This document shows, in pieces, positions 27,526 to 35,706 of a stretch of 64,000 nt of DNA. Positions within the stretch are counted from its first letter, which is position 1; every line of letters starts with the position of its first letter. The DNA lies in assembly GCA_023544645.1 (NCBI GenBank), contig JAMJFO010000003.1, positions 62,001 to 126,000 on the forward strand. Reading direction: 5' to 3'. The DNA is from Desulfobulbaceae bacterium. GTDB taxonomy: Bacteria; Desulfobacterota; Desulfobulbia; Desulfobulbales; Desulfobulbaceae. A model generated the notes under the pieces. The model ran no database searches. It had not been told where the DNA came from and saw only the letters and a program-made list of their open reading frames with translations. A program made the translations under genes and the position numbers.

Positions 27526-28373
27526 AAATGCAGTTTACCCAGATGCCGCTGCCGTTTGTCAAGATGAGCGGAACCGGAAATGATTTCATCCTGATCGATC
27601 ACCGGCAGCCAAGGATCGCCAGGGAGATAATGCCGGAGTTTGTCCGCCTGGTGTGCCGGCGCAGATTTTCCGCCGGCGCGGACGGCCTGATCTTCATCGA
27701 AGATTCCGACCGGGCTGATTTCAAGTGGCTCTTTTTCAATGCCGACGGATCCGAGGCTGAAATGTGCGGCAACGGAGCCCGGTGCGCGGCAAGGTTTGCC
27801 TATATGAACGGCATTGCCCCGGCGCACATGCGGTTTGAAACAACGGCCGGCATCATTGAAGCCAATGTGGCGGATGTCAATGTCAGTGTGCTGATGCCCG
27901 TTCCCAGAAATTTCAGGCATGATATCAAGCTCAACTGTGACGGCCAGTCCATTCTGCTGCATTCGGTGGACACCGGTGTGCCGCACGCAGTAGTTTTTGT
28001 TGATGATTATGAACAGGTGGATGTCTGCCGGCTGGGCAGCGCTATCCGCCACCACCAGGAATTCATGCCCGCCGGCTCCAATGTCAACTTTGTCATGCCG
28101 CTGGGAGACGGCACCTTCAAGGTTCGCACCTATGAACGCGGCGTGGAAAACGAGACCATGGCCTGCGGCACCGGAGCGGTTGCTGCCGCTCTTATGGCAG
28201 CGGCGACCGGGCAGGCGGCATCGCCGGTTGATATCATCACCTCCGGTGGTGACCGGTTGGCGATCATTTTTGATCTGCATGAGGGGCCGGCAGCCAGTAA
28301 TGTCTTTCTCAAAGGACCGGCGCATGTAATTTACAACGGCGAGCTGACTGCTGAAGCCTTGATTGATAAATAA
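27522..28373 (+). CDS. dapF: Diaminopimelate epimerase
   Basis: Interconverts LL- and meso-diaminopimelate for lysine and peptidoglycan. It is a PLP-independent racemase using two cysteines: one in EMCGNGARC (near residue 85), the other in ETMACGTGA (near 215). The 283-residue length is normal. A second ATG two codons in (MQFTQ) is equally possible as start. Confidence 0.96.
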   Translation: MKMQFTQMPLPFVKMSGTGNDFILIDHRQPRIAREIMPEFVRLVCRRRFSAGADGLIFIEDSDRADFKWLFFNADGSEAEMCGNGARCAARFAYMNGIAPAHMRFETTAGIIEANVADVNVSVLMPVPRNFRHDIKLNCDGQSILLHSVDTGVPHAVVFVDDYEQVDVCRLGSAIRHHQEFMPAGSNVNFVMPLGDGTFKVRTYERGVENETMACGTGAVAAALMAAATGQAASPVDIITSGGDRLAIIFDLHEGPAASNVFLKGPAHVIYNGELTAEALIDK

Positions 28374-28417
28374 CAATATCCCCCAGAGGAATAATATGGA
28401 GAGTTCAGGAGGTATTT

Positions 28418-29302
28418 ATGAGTAAGATCCAGGGCGCAATTGTCGCCATCGTCACCCCGTTCATCGACGGCAAGGTGGATGAGCAGGGGTTGAAGGACCT
28501 GATCGAGTTTCAAATTGACCATGGGACCCGCGGCATTGTGCCCTGTGGGACGACCGGGGAATCGGCCACCCTTGATTTTGATGAGCACAAACGGGTAATC
28601 GAGCTGACGGTCAATACCGTTAAAGGACGTGTGCCGGTCATCGCCGGAACCGGCGCCAACAATACCCTCGAGGCCATTGAGTTGACCGAAAGCGCCAAGG
28701 CCAGCGGCGCTGATGCCACCCTGTCGGTGGTGCCTTATTATAACAAGCCGAGCCAGGAAGGGTTGTTCCAGCATTACAAGGCGATTACCGAAGCCGTCGA
28801 CATCCCGGTTATCCTGTACAACGTGCCAAGCAGGACCGTTACCAACATGCTGCCGGCCACGGTTGCCCGGTGCGCCAAAGAGCTGAAGAATATCATCGGC
28901 ATCAAGGAGGCGACCGGCAGCCTCAACCAGATCAGCGAGGTCATTCGGCTTTGTCCCGATGATTTCATAATTCTTTCCGGCGATGATTTTACCGCCATGC
29001 CCACGGTTCTCATCGGGGGCCAGGGCGTGATTTCCGTGACCTCCAACGTTGAACCGCGGGGAATGGCCGAAATGATGGAGGCGGCGCTGGCCGGAGACCT
29101 TGAAAAGGCTAATTTTCTCCATTACCGGCTTTTTCCCCTGATGGGGGCCATGTTCTGCTATCCCAGCCCGGCTCCGGCCAAGAAGGCCCTGGAGCTCATG
29201 GGCAGAATTCGTTCTCCCGAAGTAAGGCTGCCCATGACCTCCATGGATAATGACAGCATAGATGTTTTGAAAAAGATCATGCATGAGGTCGGCCTGATCT
29301 GA
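28418..29302 (+). CDS. dapA: 4-hydroxy-tetrahydrodipicolinate synthase
   Basis: Condenses pyruvate with aspartate semialdehyde, the entry step of the lysine branch. In 294 residues the TIM barrel shows GTTGESATL, the Tyr in ILYNVPSRT and the Schiff-base lysine in IIGIKEATG. AGGAGG lies upstream of its ATG. It is followed by a 340-bp non-coding stretch before dapB. Confidence 0.96.
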   Translation: MSKIQGAIVAIVTPFIDGKVDEQGLKDLIEFQIDHGTRGIVPCGTTGESATLDFDEHKRVIELTVNTVKGRVPVIAGTGANNTLEAIELTESAKASGADATLSVVPYYNKPSQEGLFQHYKAITEAVDIPVILYNVPSRTVTNMLPATVARCAKELKNIIGIKEATGSLNQISEVIRLCPDDFIILSGDDFTAMPTVLIGGQGVISVTSNVEPRGMAEMMEAALAGDLEKANFLHYRLFPLMGAMFCYPSPAPAKKALELMGRIRSPEVRLPMTSMDNDSIDVLKKIMHEVGLI

Positions 29303-29500
29303 ACGGCGGGTGATTAAAGGAAAATAAAGGAAAATTTTTTTGCCATGGAATTTGCCATGCCCGTTTATCGGTAAACGTACACCCGGCAAGGCAACCACCA
29401 GTGGTGCTTTTACCAGCAGTTCTGCACGGTGCCTGCTGATTGCGTACTTTTATTGTTGGTGAACTCGCAGAAAGTCCATCACATATTAAACGATAGCTAA
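29303..29500. other. Non-coding spacer between dapA and the long palindrome
   Basis: No gene or recognised riboswitch. Small features: a direct repeat TTTGCCATG (29338-29358) and a CGTTTA/TAAACG hairpin (29362-29377). Lysine-riboswitch core sequences are not seen. Confidence 0.6.
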
Positions 29501-29611
29501 GTAAAAAATTCGATGTACAAGGAATAGTGGTGTCGGCCAAGCGGAGGCGTACATATGTTACGTCGAGCATTGGCCGTACCCGCTATGACGCAGTAGATCG
29601 GACTTTTTACG
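29501..29611. repeat. ~110-bp imperfect palindrome in the dapB leader
   Basis: The outer arms GTAAAAA-TTCGATGTAC (from 29501) and GTAGATCGGACTTTTTAC (to 29610) are near-perfect inverted copies. Inner arms CGGCCAA..CGTA and TACGTCGAGCATTGGCC also pair, around a central CATATG at 29552-29557. The centre of the outer arms agrees with the central CATATG to within a base. This looks like a mobile or extragenic palindromic repeat unit, not a gene. It ends about 30 bases before dapB. I have the impression that similar sequences recur in Desulfobacterota genomes, but could not check. Confidence 0.8.
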
Positions 29612-29642
29612 ACGCCATCATTGTTTATAACCGGAGAAAATA

Positions 29643-30455
29643 ATGACACGAGTAATCGTTGCAGGTGCTGCCGGCCGGATGGGTCAGCGCATCAGCTATA
29701 TGGTTCATACCAATCCCGGCCTTGAGCTGGCGGCCGCCTTTGAACATCCAGACAGCCCTGCGCTGGGACGTGATGTCGGAGAGAACTGCGGGGTCGGCGC
29801 TATCGGCGTTGCCATCTCCCCGGGCCTGGAGTCGGTGATCGATCAGGGAGATGTGATCATTGATTTTACCTTTCATGAGGCAACCATGGAATTCGCGGCC
29901 ATTGCCGCCAAACATGGGCGGGCCATGGTCATCGGAACCACCGGCTTGACCCGGAAAAATCTAGCTGAGCTCCGCAGGCTGGCGCAAGGTAATTTTCCCT
30001 GTGTGCAGGCGCCGAATATGGCTGTGGGCGTGAATGTTCTGTTCAAGCTGGTTGAAAAAACAGCGGCAATTCTGGGAGATGCATACGATGTGGAAATCGT
30101 TGAAGCCCACCACCGCATGAAAAAAGACGCTCCTTCCGGAACAGCGCTCAAGCTGGGCGAAATGGCTGCCGGGGCTTTGAACCGCGACCTCGCCCAGGTC
30201 GGAGTATATGAACGTAACGGCATCATTGGAGAGCGAACAGACAATGAGATTGGTATCCAGACCATCCGGGCCGGTGATATTGTCGGTGAGCACACGGTGT
30301 ACTTTGCCGGCGCCGGTGAACGGATCGAGATTACCCATCGGGCTCATAACCGGGATAATTTTGCCCGGGGCGCGACGCTGGCTGCCGGATGGGTTGCGGG
30401 AAAGCCCAACGGCATGTACACAATGTTCGATGTCCTCGGGCTGACCGATTTCTGA
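29643..30455 (+). CDS. dapB: 4-hydroxy-tetrahydrodipicolinate reductase
   Basis: Reduces the DapA product with NAD(P)H to tetrahydrodipicolinate. The Rossmann motif VAGAAGRMGQRIS is at the N-terminus, GTTGL follows, and the catalytic signature EAHHRMKKDAPSGTA lies near residue 155. With 270 residues it is complete. GGAG lies upstream of the ATG and just downstream of the ~110-bp palindrome. Confidence 0.96.
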   Translation: MTRVIVAGAAGRMGQRISYMVHTNPGLELAAAFEHPDSPALGRDVGENCGVGAIGVAISPGLESVIDQGDVIIDFTFHEATMEFAAIAAKHGRAMVIGTTGLTRKNLAELRRLAQGNFPCVQAPNMAVGVNVLFKLVEKTAAILGDAYDVEIVEAHHRMKKDAPSGTALKLGEMAAGALNRDLAQVGVYERNGIIGERTDNEIGIQTIRAGDIVGEHTVYFAGAGERIEITHRAHNRDNFARGATLAAGWVAGKPNGMYTMFDVLGLTDF

Positions 30456-30519
30456 TGCGCCGGCCGCGCATTGGTTGGCGGCGCGCGATACTTCCGGCCT
30501 TCCTGCATCGACTGTTTTT

Positions 30520-31056
30520 GTGAAAACCGCATATATCGGCATTGGTTCCAATCTCGGCGATTCGCTGCTGATTGTTCAAAAGGCCTGGGCCGCGCTCGGC
30601 TCAATGCCGGGCATCCGTGCCGGACGATTGTCCCATCCTTATCGGACGGAACCTGTGGATATGGTCAGTGACAACTGGTTCATCAATGCAGCCGGAGAGC
30701 TGAAAACAACTCTGCCTCCCGGGGATCTGCTCTATTCCCTGCACCAGGTTGAAGCGCAGTTCGGCCGGAGGAGAGATTCCGGTGGCGGCGGATACCGGGA
30801 CCGGATACTGGATTTTGATCTGCTGCTGTACGGCCGGGAGAAAGTGGTGAAGAGCGATCTGCATGTTCCTCATCCAGCCATGGAGAAGCGCCTGTTTGTC
30901 CTTCTGCCTCTGTGTGAAATCGCCGCTGATGTCCAGCACCCTGTCCTGGGCAGGAGCATGGCGGAATTGCTCGCTGTTCTGCAGGCTGAAAAAGAAAATC
31001 CGGTGGTGGAAATGCTTGAATGGCCGGGCCTGCTGGAGCTCCCGGTCCATCACTGA
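30520..31056 (+). CDS. folK: 2-amino-4-hydroxy-6-hydroxymethyldihydropteridine diphosphokinase
   Basis: Pyrophosphorylates hydroxymethyldihydropterin in folate synthesis. The family N-terminus YIGIGSNLGDS and the signature RDRILDFDLLLYG (with PHPAMEKRLFVLLPL) are clear. I place the start at the GTG at 30520 (VKTAYIGIGS), since the family begins just before this motif, although no strong Shine-Dalgarno is present. A TTG at 30475 would add 15 unrelated residues. Confidence 0.92.
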   Translation: MKTAYIGIGSNLGDSLLIVQKAWAALGSMPGIRAGRLSHPYRTEPVDMVSDNWFINAAGELKTTLPPGDLLYSLHQVEAQFGRRRDSGGGGYRDRILDFDLLLYGREKVVKSDLHVPHPAMEKRLFVLLPLCEIAADVQHPVLGRSMAELLAVLQAEKENPVVEMLEWPGLLELPVHH

Positions 31057-31105
31057 ATGGACTGCCGGCATAACCTGCATCCAGCTTATCTGAAAAAAGA
31101 TTAGG

Positions 31106-31134
31106 TTAGACTTTTATGCGTTCAGGGATATAAT
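31106..31134 (+). promoter_or_regulatory. Sigma-70-type promoter of the YHS-like / transaldolase pair
   Basis: TTAGAC (31106-31111), 17-bp spacer and a perfect TATAAT (31129-31134), about 38 bases before the ATG of the YHS-like gene. Confidence 0.65.
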
Positions 31135-31171
31135 GAAAAGTGTACATGATCGGCGTTAAAATGGGGTGGCA

Positions 31172-31447
31172 ATGTTCGTAATTCGTCTGGTGGCACTGGC
31201 CGTGCTGTTTTATGTCGGCTGGCGGCTGATCCGCGGGATCATGGGCGGTTCCGGTAAACAGACGGAAGTAAAAGGGAAGACGGCTGAAGATTCTCCGGTG
31301 CAGGACGTCCTGGTCGAGGATCCCGTCTGTCACACCCTTGTGCCTAAACACCAGGCCATCCGTCTGCGCCGGGACGGGAAAACCTATTATTTCTGCAGCG
31401 ATGAATGCTGTGATAAATTCAGTGAATCAGCAAGGGGAGAGGAATGA
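31172..31447 (+). CDS. Small membrane-anchored YHS-like protein
   Basis: A 91-residue protein with one N-terminal membrane helix ([20 protein letters not shown]) and a metal-binding-looking C-terminal module, DPVCHTLVP followed by [12 protein letters not shown]. This cysteine arrangement is the YHS/TRASH type, which may bind a metal. The role is unknown. The ATG at 31172 follows GGGG; a GTG at 31166 is the alternative. Its stop overlaps the transaldolase start (ATGA). Confidence 0.7.
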   Translation: MFVIRLVALAVLFYVGWRLIRGIMGGSGKQTEVKGKTAEDSPVQDVLVEDPVCHTLVPKHQAIRLRRDGKTYYFCSDECCDKFSESARGEE

Positions 31448-32088
31448 AATTTTTTATTGATACCGCGAATATCGACGAAATCAGGAAAGGCCTGGAAATC
31501 GGCATGGTGGACGGGGTTACCACTAATCCGTCACTGGTGGCCAAAGAGCAGAGACCCTTCCAGGATATCCTTCAGGATATATGCGCAATCGTTGACGGTC
31601 CGGTCAGCGCCGAGGTTGTCAGTCTCGATGCCGAGGGTATGGTGAAAGAAGGCCGTGAACTGGCCAAGCTGGCTGATAATATAGTCATCAAGGTGCCGAT
31701 GATCGAAGAAGGGTTGAAAGCGGTCAAAATGTTCAGCGCAGAAAATATCAAGACCAACGTCACCCTGGTATTCTCCGCGACCCAGGCCATGCTGGCCGCA
31801 AAGGCCGGCGCCTCTTTTGTCAGCCCTTTTATCGGCCGCCTGGACGACATTTCTCACAACGGCATGGAGCTCATCAGCGATATCATGAGTATCAACCGCA
31901 ACTACGGATTTTCGGCAGAGGTGATTGTCGCGTCGGTCCGCAACCCTTTGCATGTGCTCGACGCAGCCCTGATCGGAGCCGAGATTGCGACCATACCCTA
32001 CAAGGTTATATCCCAGCTGGCCAAACACCCCCTGACCGATATCGGGATGGAAAAATTCCTCGCCGATTGGGAGAAGCGGCAGAAGTAA
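31444..32088 (+). CDS. Transaldolase / fructose-6-phosphate aldolase-like protein
   Basis: A short transaldolase-family TIM barrel of 214 residues (the TalC/MipB/FSA type). [10 protein letters not shown] and [11 protein letters not shown] are family signatures, and Lys83 in NIVIKVP is the Schiff-base residue. Members act either as transaldolase in the pentose-phosphate route or as fructose-6-phosphate aldolase; sequence alone does not decide here. It is coupled to the YHS-like gene. Confidence 0.88.
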   Translation: MKFFIDTANIDEIRKGLEIGMVDGVTTNPSLVAKEQRPFQDILQDICAIVDGPVSAEVVSLDAEGMVKEGRELAKLADNIVIKVPMIEEGLKAVKMFSAENIKTNVTLVFSATQAMLAAKAGASFVSPFIGRLDDISHNGMELISDIMSINRNYGFSAEVIVASVRNPLHVLDAALIGAEIATIPYKVISQLAKHPLTDIGMEKFLADWEKRQK

Positions 32089-32092
32089 TCTC

Positions 32093-32773
32093 ATGGGTAT
32101 GCTACGATTATGTCGGCAGTGCATTGTGGTTTTTGCCCTGGTCATTCCGATCCAGGCCGGCGCCGAAATTTATGTTTACGAGGATGAAAACGGGGTCAGG
32201 CATTACACAAATACCCCCACGGGCAAGCACTACAAGCTTGCGACCCTCCCCAGGCTGAATACGCCCACCGGCAATGCATCCGGCAGCATGGACAGGGGAT
32301 CTGTCCGGATGCCTTCCGGCTCAGGCAATCCTGCCCGATATGACCAGCATATAGAAAAAGCCGCATACACGCATATGGTCGACCCTCTGCTCATCAAGGC
32401 GATTATCAAGGCCGAGTCGGATTTTGACCAGTTTGCCACGTCATCAAAGGGCGCCCAGGGGCTCATGCAGCTGATGCCGGCAACAGCACGGGATCTGCGC
32501 GTGGCAAATCCGTATAACGCCGTCCAGAATATCAACGGCGGCACCCGATACTTTAAAAAACTTCTCGATGCCTACGATGGTGATATGGCCCGGAGTCTGG
32601 CCGCCTATAATGCCGGCCCGGGAAGAGTGGCAAAGAATGGTCCCCTGCCAAGGATAAAGGAAACGCTGGACTACGTACAGAGGGTGACCAGGTATTACCG
32701 GGTCTATCAACAGGATCAATCCGCCGGTGTCTCCCCAAAGAACAGGTTGCAGAAACTGGTAACCCTGAACTGA
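32093..32773 (+). CDS. Lytic transglycosylase with DUF4124-like N-terminus
   Basis: A secreted murein-cleaving enzyme of 226 residues. A signal peptide (about 1-23, VIPIQAGA) is followed by a DUF4124-like strand pair (EIYVYEDENGVRHYTNTP) and a C-terminal SLT domain: KAIIKAESDFDQFATSSKGA holds the catalytic glutamate, then GLMQLMPATA, and AAYNAGPGRV. It would remodel peptidoglycan in the periplasm. Confidence 0.9.
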   Translation: MGMLRLCRQCIVVFALVIPIQAGAEIYVYEDENGVRHYTNTPTGKHYKLATLPRLNTPTGNASGSMDRGSVRMPSGSGNPARYDQHIEKAAYTHMVDPLLIKAIIKAESDFDQFATSSKGAQGLMQLMPATARDLRVANPYNAVQNINGGTRYFKKLLDAYDGDMARSLAAYNAGPGRVAKNGPLPRIKETLDYVQRVTRYYRVYQQDQSAGVSPKNRLQKLVTLN

Positions 32774-32779
32774 CTCATC

Positions 32780-33352
32780 GTGAATCATATATTCAATCTT
32801 CCCAATACTATAACAGGTATTCGCTTTGTTCTGGCGGCGGCGCTGGCGATTATGCTTATGATGGAGCAGACCGTCTGGATGGGGTTTTTCACCTGTCTGC
32901 TTTTTGTTGTCGCCGCCTGCACGGACTGGGTTGACGGGTATTGTGCCCGCCTCTACAAGAGTGAAACGGTGCTGGGACAGCTCATGGACCCCCTGGCCGA
33001 CAAGGTGCTGGTTGCCACTGCCCTGATCATGCTGATCCCCCTTGGCCGCGTTCCCGCGTGGCTGGTCCTGATCATCCTCTGTCGCGAGATAATCATCACC
33101 GGTCTGCGGGGTATTGCTGCTTCCTCCGGTATTGTCGTTGCCGCCAGCGGTCTGGGAAAGATCAAGTCAATCATCCAGTATATTGGTATCGGTACCCTTA
33201 TTTTTCCTCTGGGTCTCCTGCCTCTTCCTTTTCTCCATCGTCTCGGACTGGCCATTCTGTATCTGTCTCTGGTGCTGACTGTCTGGTCAGGACTTGATTA
33301 CTTCTACAAGCTGAAGCAGATATTTCTCTCTCCCCCCACCGCGGCTGACTAA
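32780..33352 (+). CDS. pgsA: CDP-diacylglycerol-glycerol-3-phosphate 3-phosphatidyltransferase
   Basis: Makes phosphatidylglycerol phosphate in the inner membrane. The CDP-alcohol phosphotransferase motif is intact: D-W-V-D-G-Y-C-A-R, eight residues, G-QLM-D-PLA-D. Several hydrophobic helices span the 190 residues. It starts with GTG, six bases after the transglycosylase stop. Confidence 0.93.
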   Translation: MNHIFNLPNTITGIRFVLAAALAIMLMMEQTVWMGFFTCLLFVVAACTDWVDGYCARLYKSETVLGQLMDPLADKVLVATALIMLIPLGRVPAWLVLIILCREIIITGLRGIAASSGIVVAASGLGKIKSIIQYIGIGTLIFPLGLLPLPFLHRLGLAILYLSLVLTVWSGLDYFYKLKQIFLSPPTAAD

Positions 33353-33454
33353 AGAGACACTGAACTGTAATCGTAATTATTCAAAGCCATATGAGCAGAT
33401 TCGCCGGGAAAAATTTTTTCTGTAAAGAGCAGAAGATATTCTCAGGAAAATAGA

Positions 33455-33997
33455 ATGCCCCGATTGTTTGTTGCCATTGACCTTCCGGCCGGCGTCAGAG
33501 ACCGGTTGTCGTCCATGTGTTGTGGTCTGCCGGGGGCCAGATGGGTTGATCCGGACCAGATGCACCTGACCCTCCGATTCATTGGGGATGTGGACAGCGC
33601 CGTTTTCACGGATGTCCGGGAAGCGCTGATTGATGTATGTTCAGAACCTTTTTCCCTGCAGCTTGAAGGCATCGGTTTTTTCCCTCCCCGGGGAGAGCCG
33701 CGGGTGGTCTGGGTTGGAGTCAGAAAAAACCAACAGCTCATCCTTCTGCGCAACCAGGTTGAAACGGTTCTGGTTCGCGCCGGCCTCCAGCCGGAGGGCC
33801 GCAAATATTCTCCGCATATCACTCTGGCCCGCTTGAAGAACACTCCCGGTCCAAAAGCCGGGGCTTTTCTCGCCCATCATGGCATGTTCAGGAGCGAGGA
33901 GTTCCCGGTCAACGAATTTTTTCTCTATTCCAGCGTATTGAACAGCAAGGGAGCAAAACATTTTATTGAAGAAGGATATTTGCTGACCCGGAAATAG
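33455..33997 (+). CDS. thpR: RNA 2',3'-cyclic phosphodiesterase (LigT/ThpR)
   Basis: A 180-residue member of the 2H phosphoesterase superfamily that opens 2',3'-cyclic phosphates or joins tRNA-like ends. Both signature HxTx motifs are present: HLTLRF near residue 41 and HITLAR near 126. The start MPRLFVAIDLP is typical. The in vivo substrate of this family is uncertain. Confidence 0.92.
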   Translation: MPRLFVAIDLPAGVRDRLSSMCCGLPGARWVDPDQMHLTLRFIGDVDSAVFTDVREALIDVCSEPFSLQLEGIGFFPPRGEPRVVWVGVRKNQQLILLRNQVETVLVRAGLQPEGRKYSPHITLARLKNTPGPKAGAFLAHHGMFRSEEFPVNEFFLYSSVLNSKGAKHFIEEGYLLTRK

Positions 33998-34069
33998 AAC
34001 GCAGGGGCAGGCCGGATATCTTGTTGACCATGGGAAAAAATTGCCCGCCAGGGTAAAGGTTTTCTGTAT

Positions 34070-34135
34070 TGGTGCGAAATGAATGGGCATACGGGCGAAG
34101 ATCACGGAGTCAGAAGACTTTTTACTCGCGCACCA
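34070..34135. repeat. ~66-bp element with terminal inverted repeats
   Basis: Ends TGGTGCG (34070-34076) and CGCACCA (34129-34135) are exact inverted copies. The interior is AT/GC mixed and contains GACTTTTTAC, also found in the palindrome at 29501-29611. It lies between thpR and the opposite-strand TPR gene. It may be a small extragenic repeat. Confidence 0.4.
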
Positions 34136-34174
34136 TTTAAGAGCCCTGCCTGTCTGCACAAAGGTCTTTGCGGG

Positions 34175-35578
34175 CTATTTTTTTTGCTGAAACAGGATTT
34201 TGATCACATTTCTGAGATGACTGGGCTGCGCAAGCACGAATTCAACATTTTTCAATGGTGAATACTTGAGGATCAGTTCACATATCGGCGAGGGATCGGG
34301 CATTAGTGTTGCGATGACCATGGTGCTGTCGTTGGCGGAAAGCGGCAGGATTTTCAGTTTTTCGATTAACTCGCGCGGGAGCTGGGAAAGAATTTTCCTG
34401 GACCCTTTCTGCTGCCGTAAATCAACAAAAGGGATGCGAAATTTTTCCGCCAGAGCCATATAGACTTCTTTTTCCTGGAGAATTCCCTTTTCGATGAGGA
34501 AATTGCCCAACTTTTTGTTATGGAGTTTTTTCTGGTACGCCAGCGCTTCAAGCACCTGTTCCTCACTCACCAGCCCGGCTTTGAGCAGGATCTCCCCTAC
34601 CTTGAGCTTTTGCAGCGGGTTTTCATATGCCCGCTGAATCTCTGATTCCACAGCGGAATAGAGAATTTTGGCCCGCTCCGCAATAATTCTTCCGAACTTG
34701 ATTTTTTTTAATTCATTATGTTCGTCCAGGGCATGCTGGAGGACATCTCCGGTGAGCAGCTTTTTATCGAGAAGGATCTGGCCAAGGTGCCGGCGCTGGT
34801 AGCGTTTCTTTATATTCTGCAATGGAATGAAGGTATATTTGAAGCGGGTCTCCTTTTTGGTTGAAAAGCCATACAGGACATTGTCCCGGTTTTGCAGCGG
34901 GTGAATGGCCTCGTAATAGATGTTGCCGTCGATGGTTTCAATTATTTCTACATGGCAGGCCTCATCCTTATTGCGGGCAAATCCGGTGGGCGCCCTGGTG
35001 GACCGGATACTGCTCAGCTGCTCAAGCGATATGATTCCGGGCTCCGCGCCCTCATCGCGGATAAGGGTAAGTTGATCCTTGCTCGGTTCGAACAGGTGGG
35101 TCCACGGAACTTCCTCGCGCCTGCCGTTCAGATATTCCAGGATAGTTGCAAAACCGGTTTTTTTTGTTTGCGGATTAGCAGGACTTTGAAGGATGGCGTC
35201 GGATTCCAGGATGTCGTCGGAAAAGGCATAATCAAAGAGATTAGTATCAAAGTCGATGTCATCCTCTCCGTCCTGGGTTAGATCATCGTAAATGCTGTCG
35301 ACATTGTTAAGATCGATTTTCTGTACGTTTTCAGGGCGTTTCTGCTTGTCCCGGCGGGGAATTCCGGAGGAGTTAAGGGCTTGAGCCATTCTGGTGTCGG
35401 CGGCAGCTTCATCGGTGTGTCCGAGCCTGGAAAATACAGCACTGCGGTTACGGTATGCTTCAGAATGATGAGGATCAATTTCAATGGCGAGGGTAAAGAA
35501 TTCCAGGGCCTCGCGCAGCTTATCGGCCTGCAGCATCTGCCGTCCCTGTTCAAGGTATTGTCCAGCGTTTTTTTCCAA
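34175..35578 (-). CDS. TPR protein with GspE N-terminal (MshEN-like) domains
   Basis: A 467-residue soluble protein. TPR-like helices at the N-terminus (about 1-70, REALEFFTLAIEIDPHHSEAYR) are followed by a spacer, a DUF4388-like middle region, and two or three copies of a GspE/MshE-type N-terminal unit (RRHLGQILLDKKLL, KLKVGEILLKAGL, KKLGNFLIEKGIL). No ATPase domain follows, so it is not a secretion motor. MshEN domains can bind cyclic-di-GMP. A role in type IV pilus or type II secretion regulation is inference. Confidence 0.7.
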   Translation of the reverse strand: MEKNAGQYLEQGRQMLQADKLREALEFFTLAIEIDPHHSEAYRNRSAVFSRLGHTDEAAADTRMAQALNSSGIPRRDKQKRPENVQKIDLNNVDSIYDDLTQDGEDDIDFDTNLFDYAFSDDILESDAILQSPANPQTKKTGFATILEYLNGRREEVPWTHLFEPSKDQLTLIRDEGAEPGIISLEQLSSIRSTRAPTGFARNKDEACHVEIIETIDGNIYYEAIHPLQNRDNVLYGFSTKKETRFKYTFIPLQNIKKRYQRRHLGQILLDKKLLTGDVLQHALDEHNELKKIKFGRIIAERAKILYSAVESEIQRAYENPLQKLKVGEILLKAGLVSEEQVLEALAYQKKLHNKKLGNFLIEKGILQEKEVYMALAEKFRIPFVDLRQQKGSRKILSQLPRELIEKLKILPLSANDSTMVIATLMPDPSPICELILKYSPLKNVEFVLAQPSHLRNVIKILFQQKK

Positions 35579-35706
35579 TGAGCTGCCCGTTGTCAGTGTT
35601 TTTGTTGCTTACGATAGTAAGTTTTCAATTAATCTAACAAAAATTATATAGTAATAGCTTCGAAAATACAAATTGATGAATATGGTCTCCTCAAATTATA
35701 CGTCGA

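Noticed and set aside
28331-29398. Long minus-strand frame across dapA
   Set aside because: It is a shadow of dapA, which has intact catalytic motifs on the plus strand. The same applies to frames opposite argD (17322-18689), ABC-F (42888-44084), paaK (55256-56611) and iorB (47702-48808).
29303-29500. Lysine riboswitch before dapB
   Set aside because: No match to the conserved core loops could be found by eye, and the spacer has only short hairpins.
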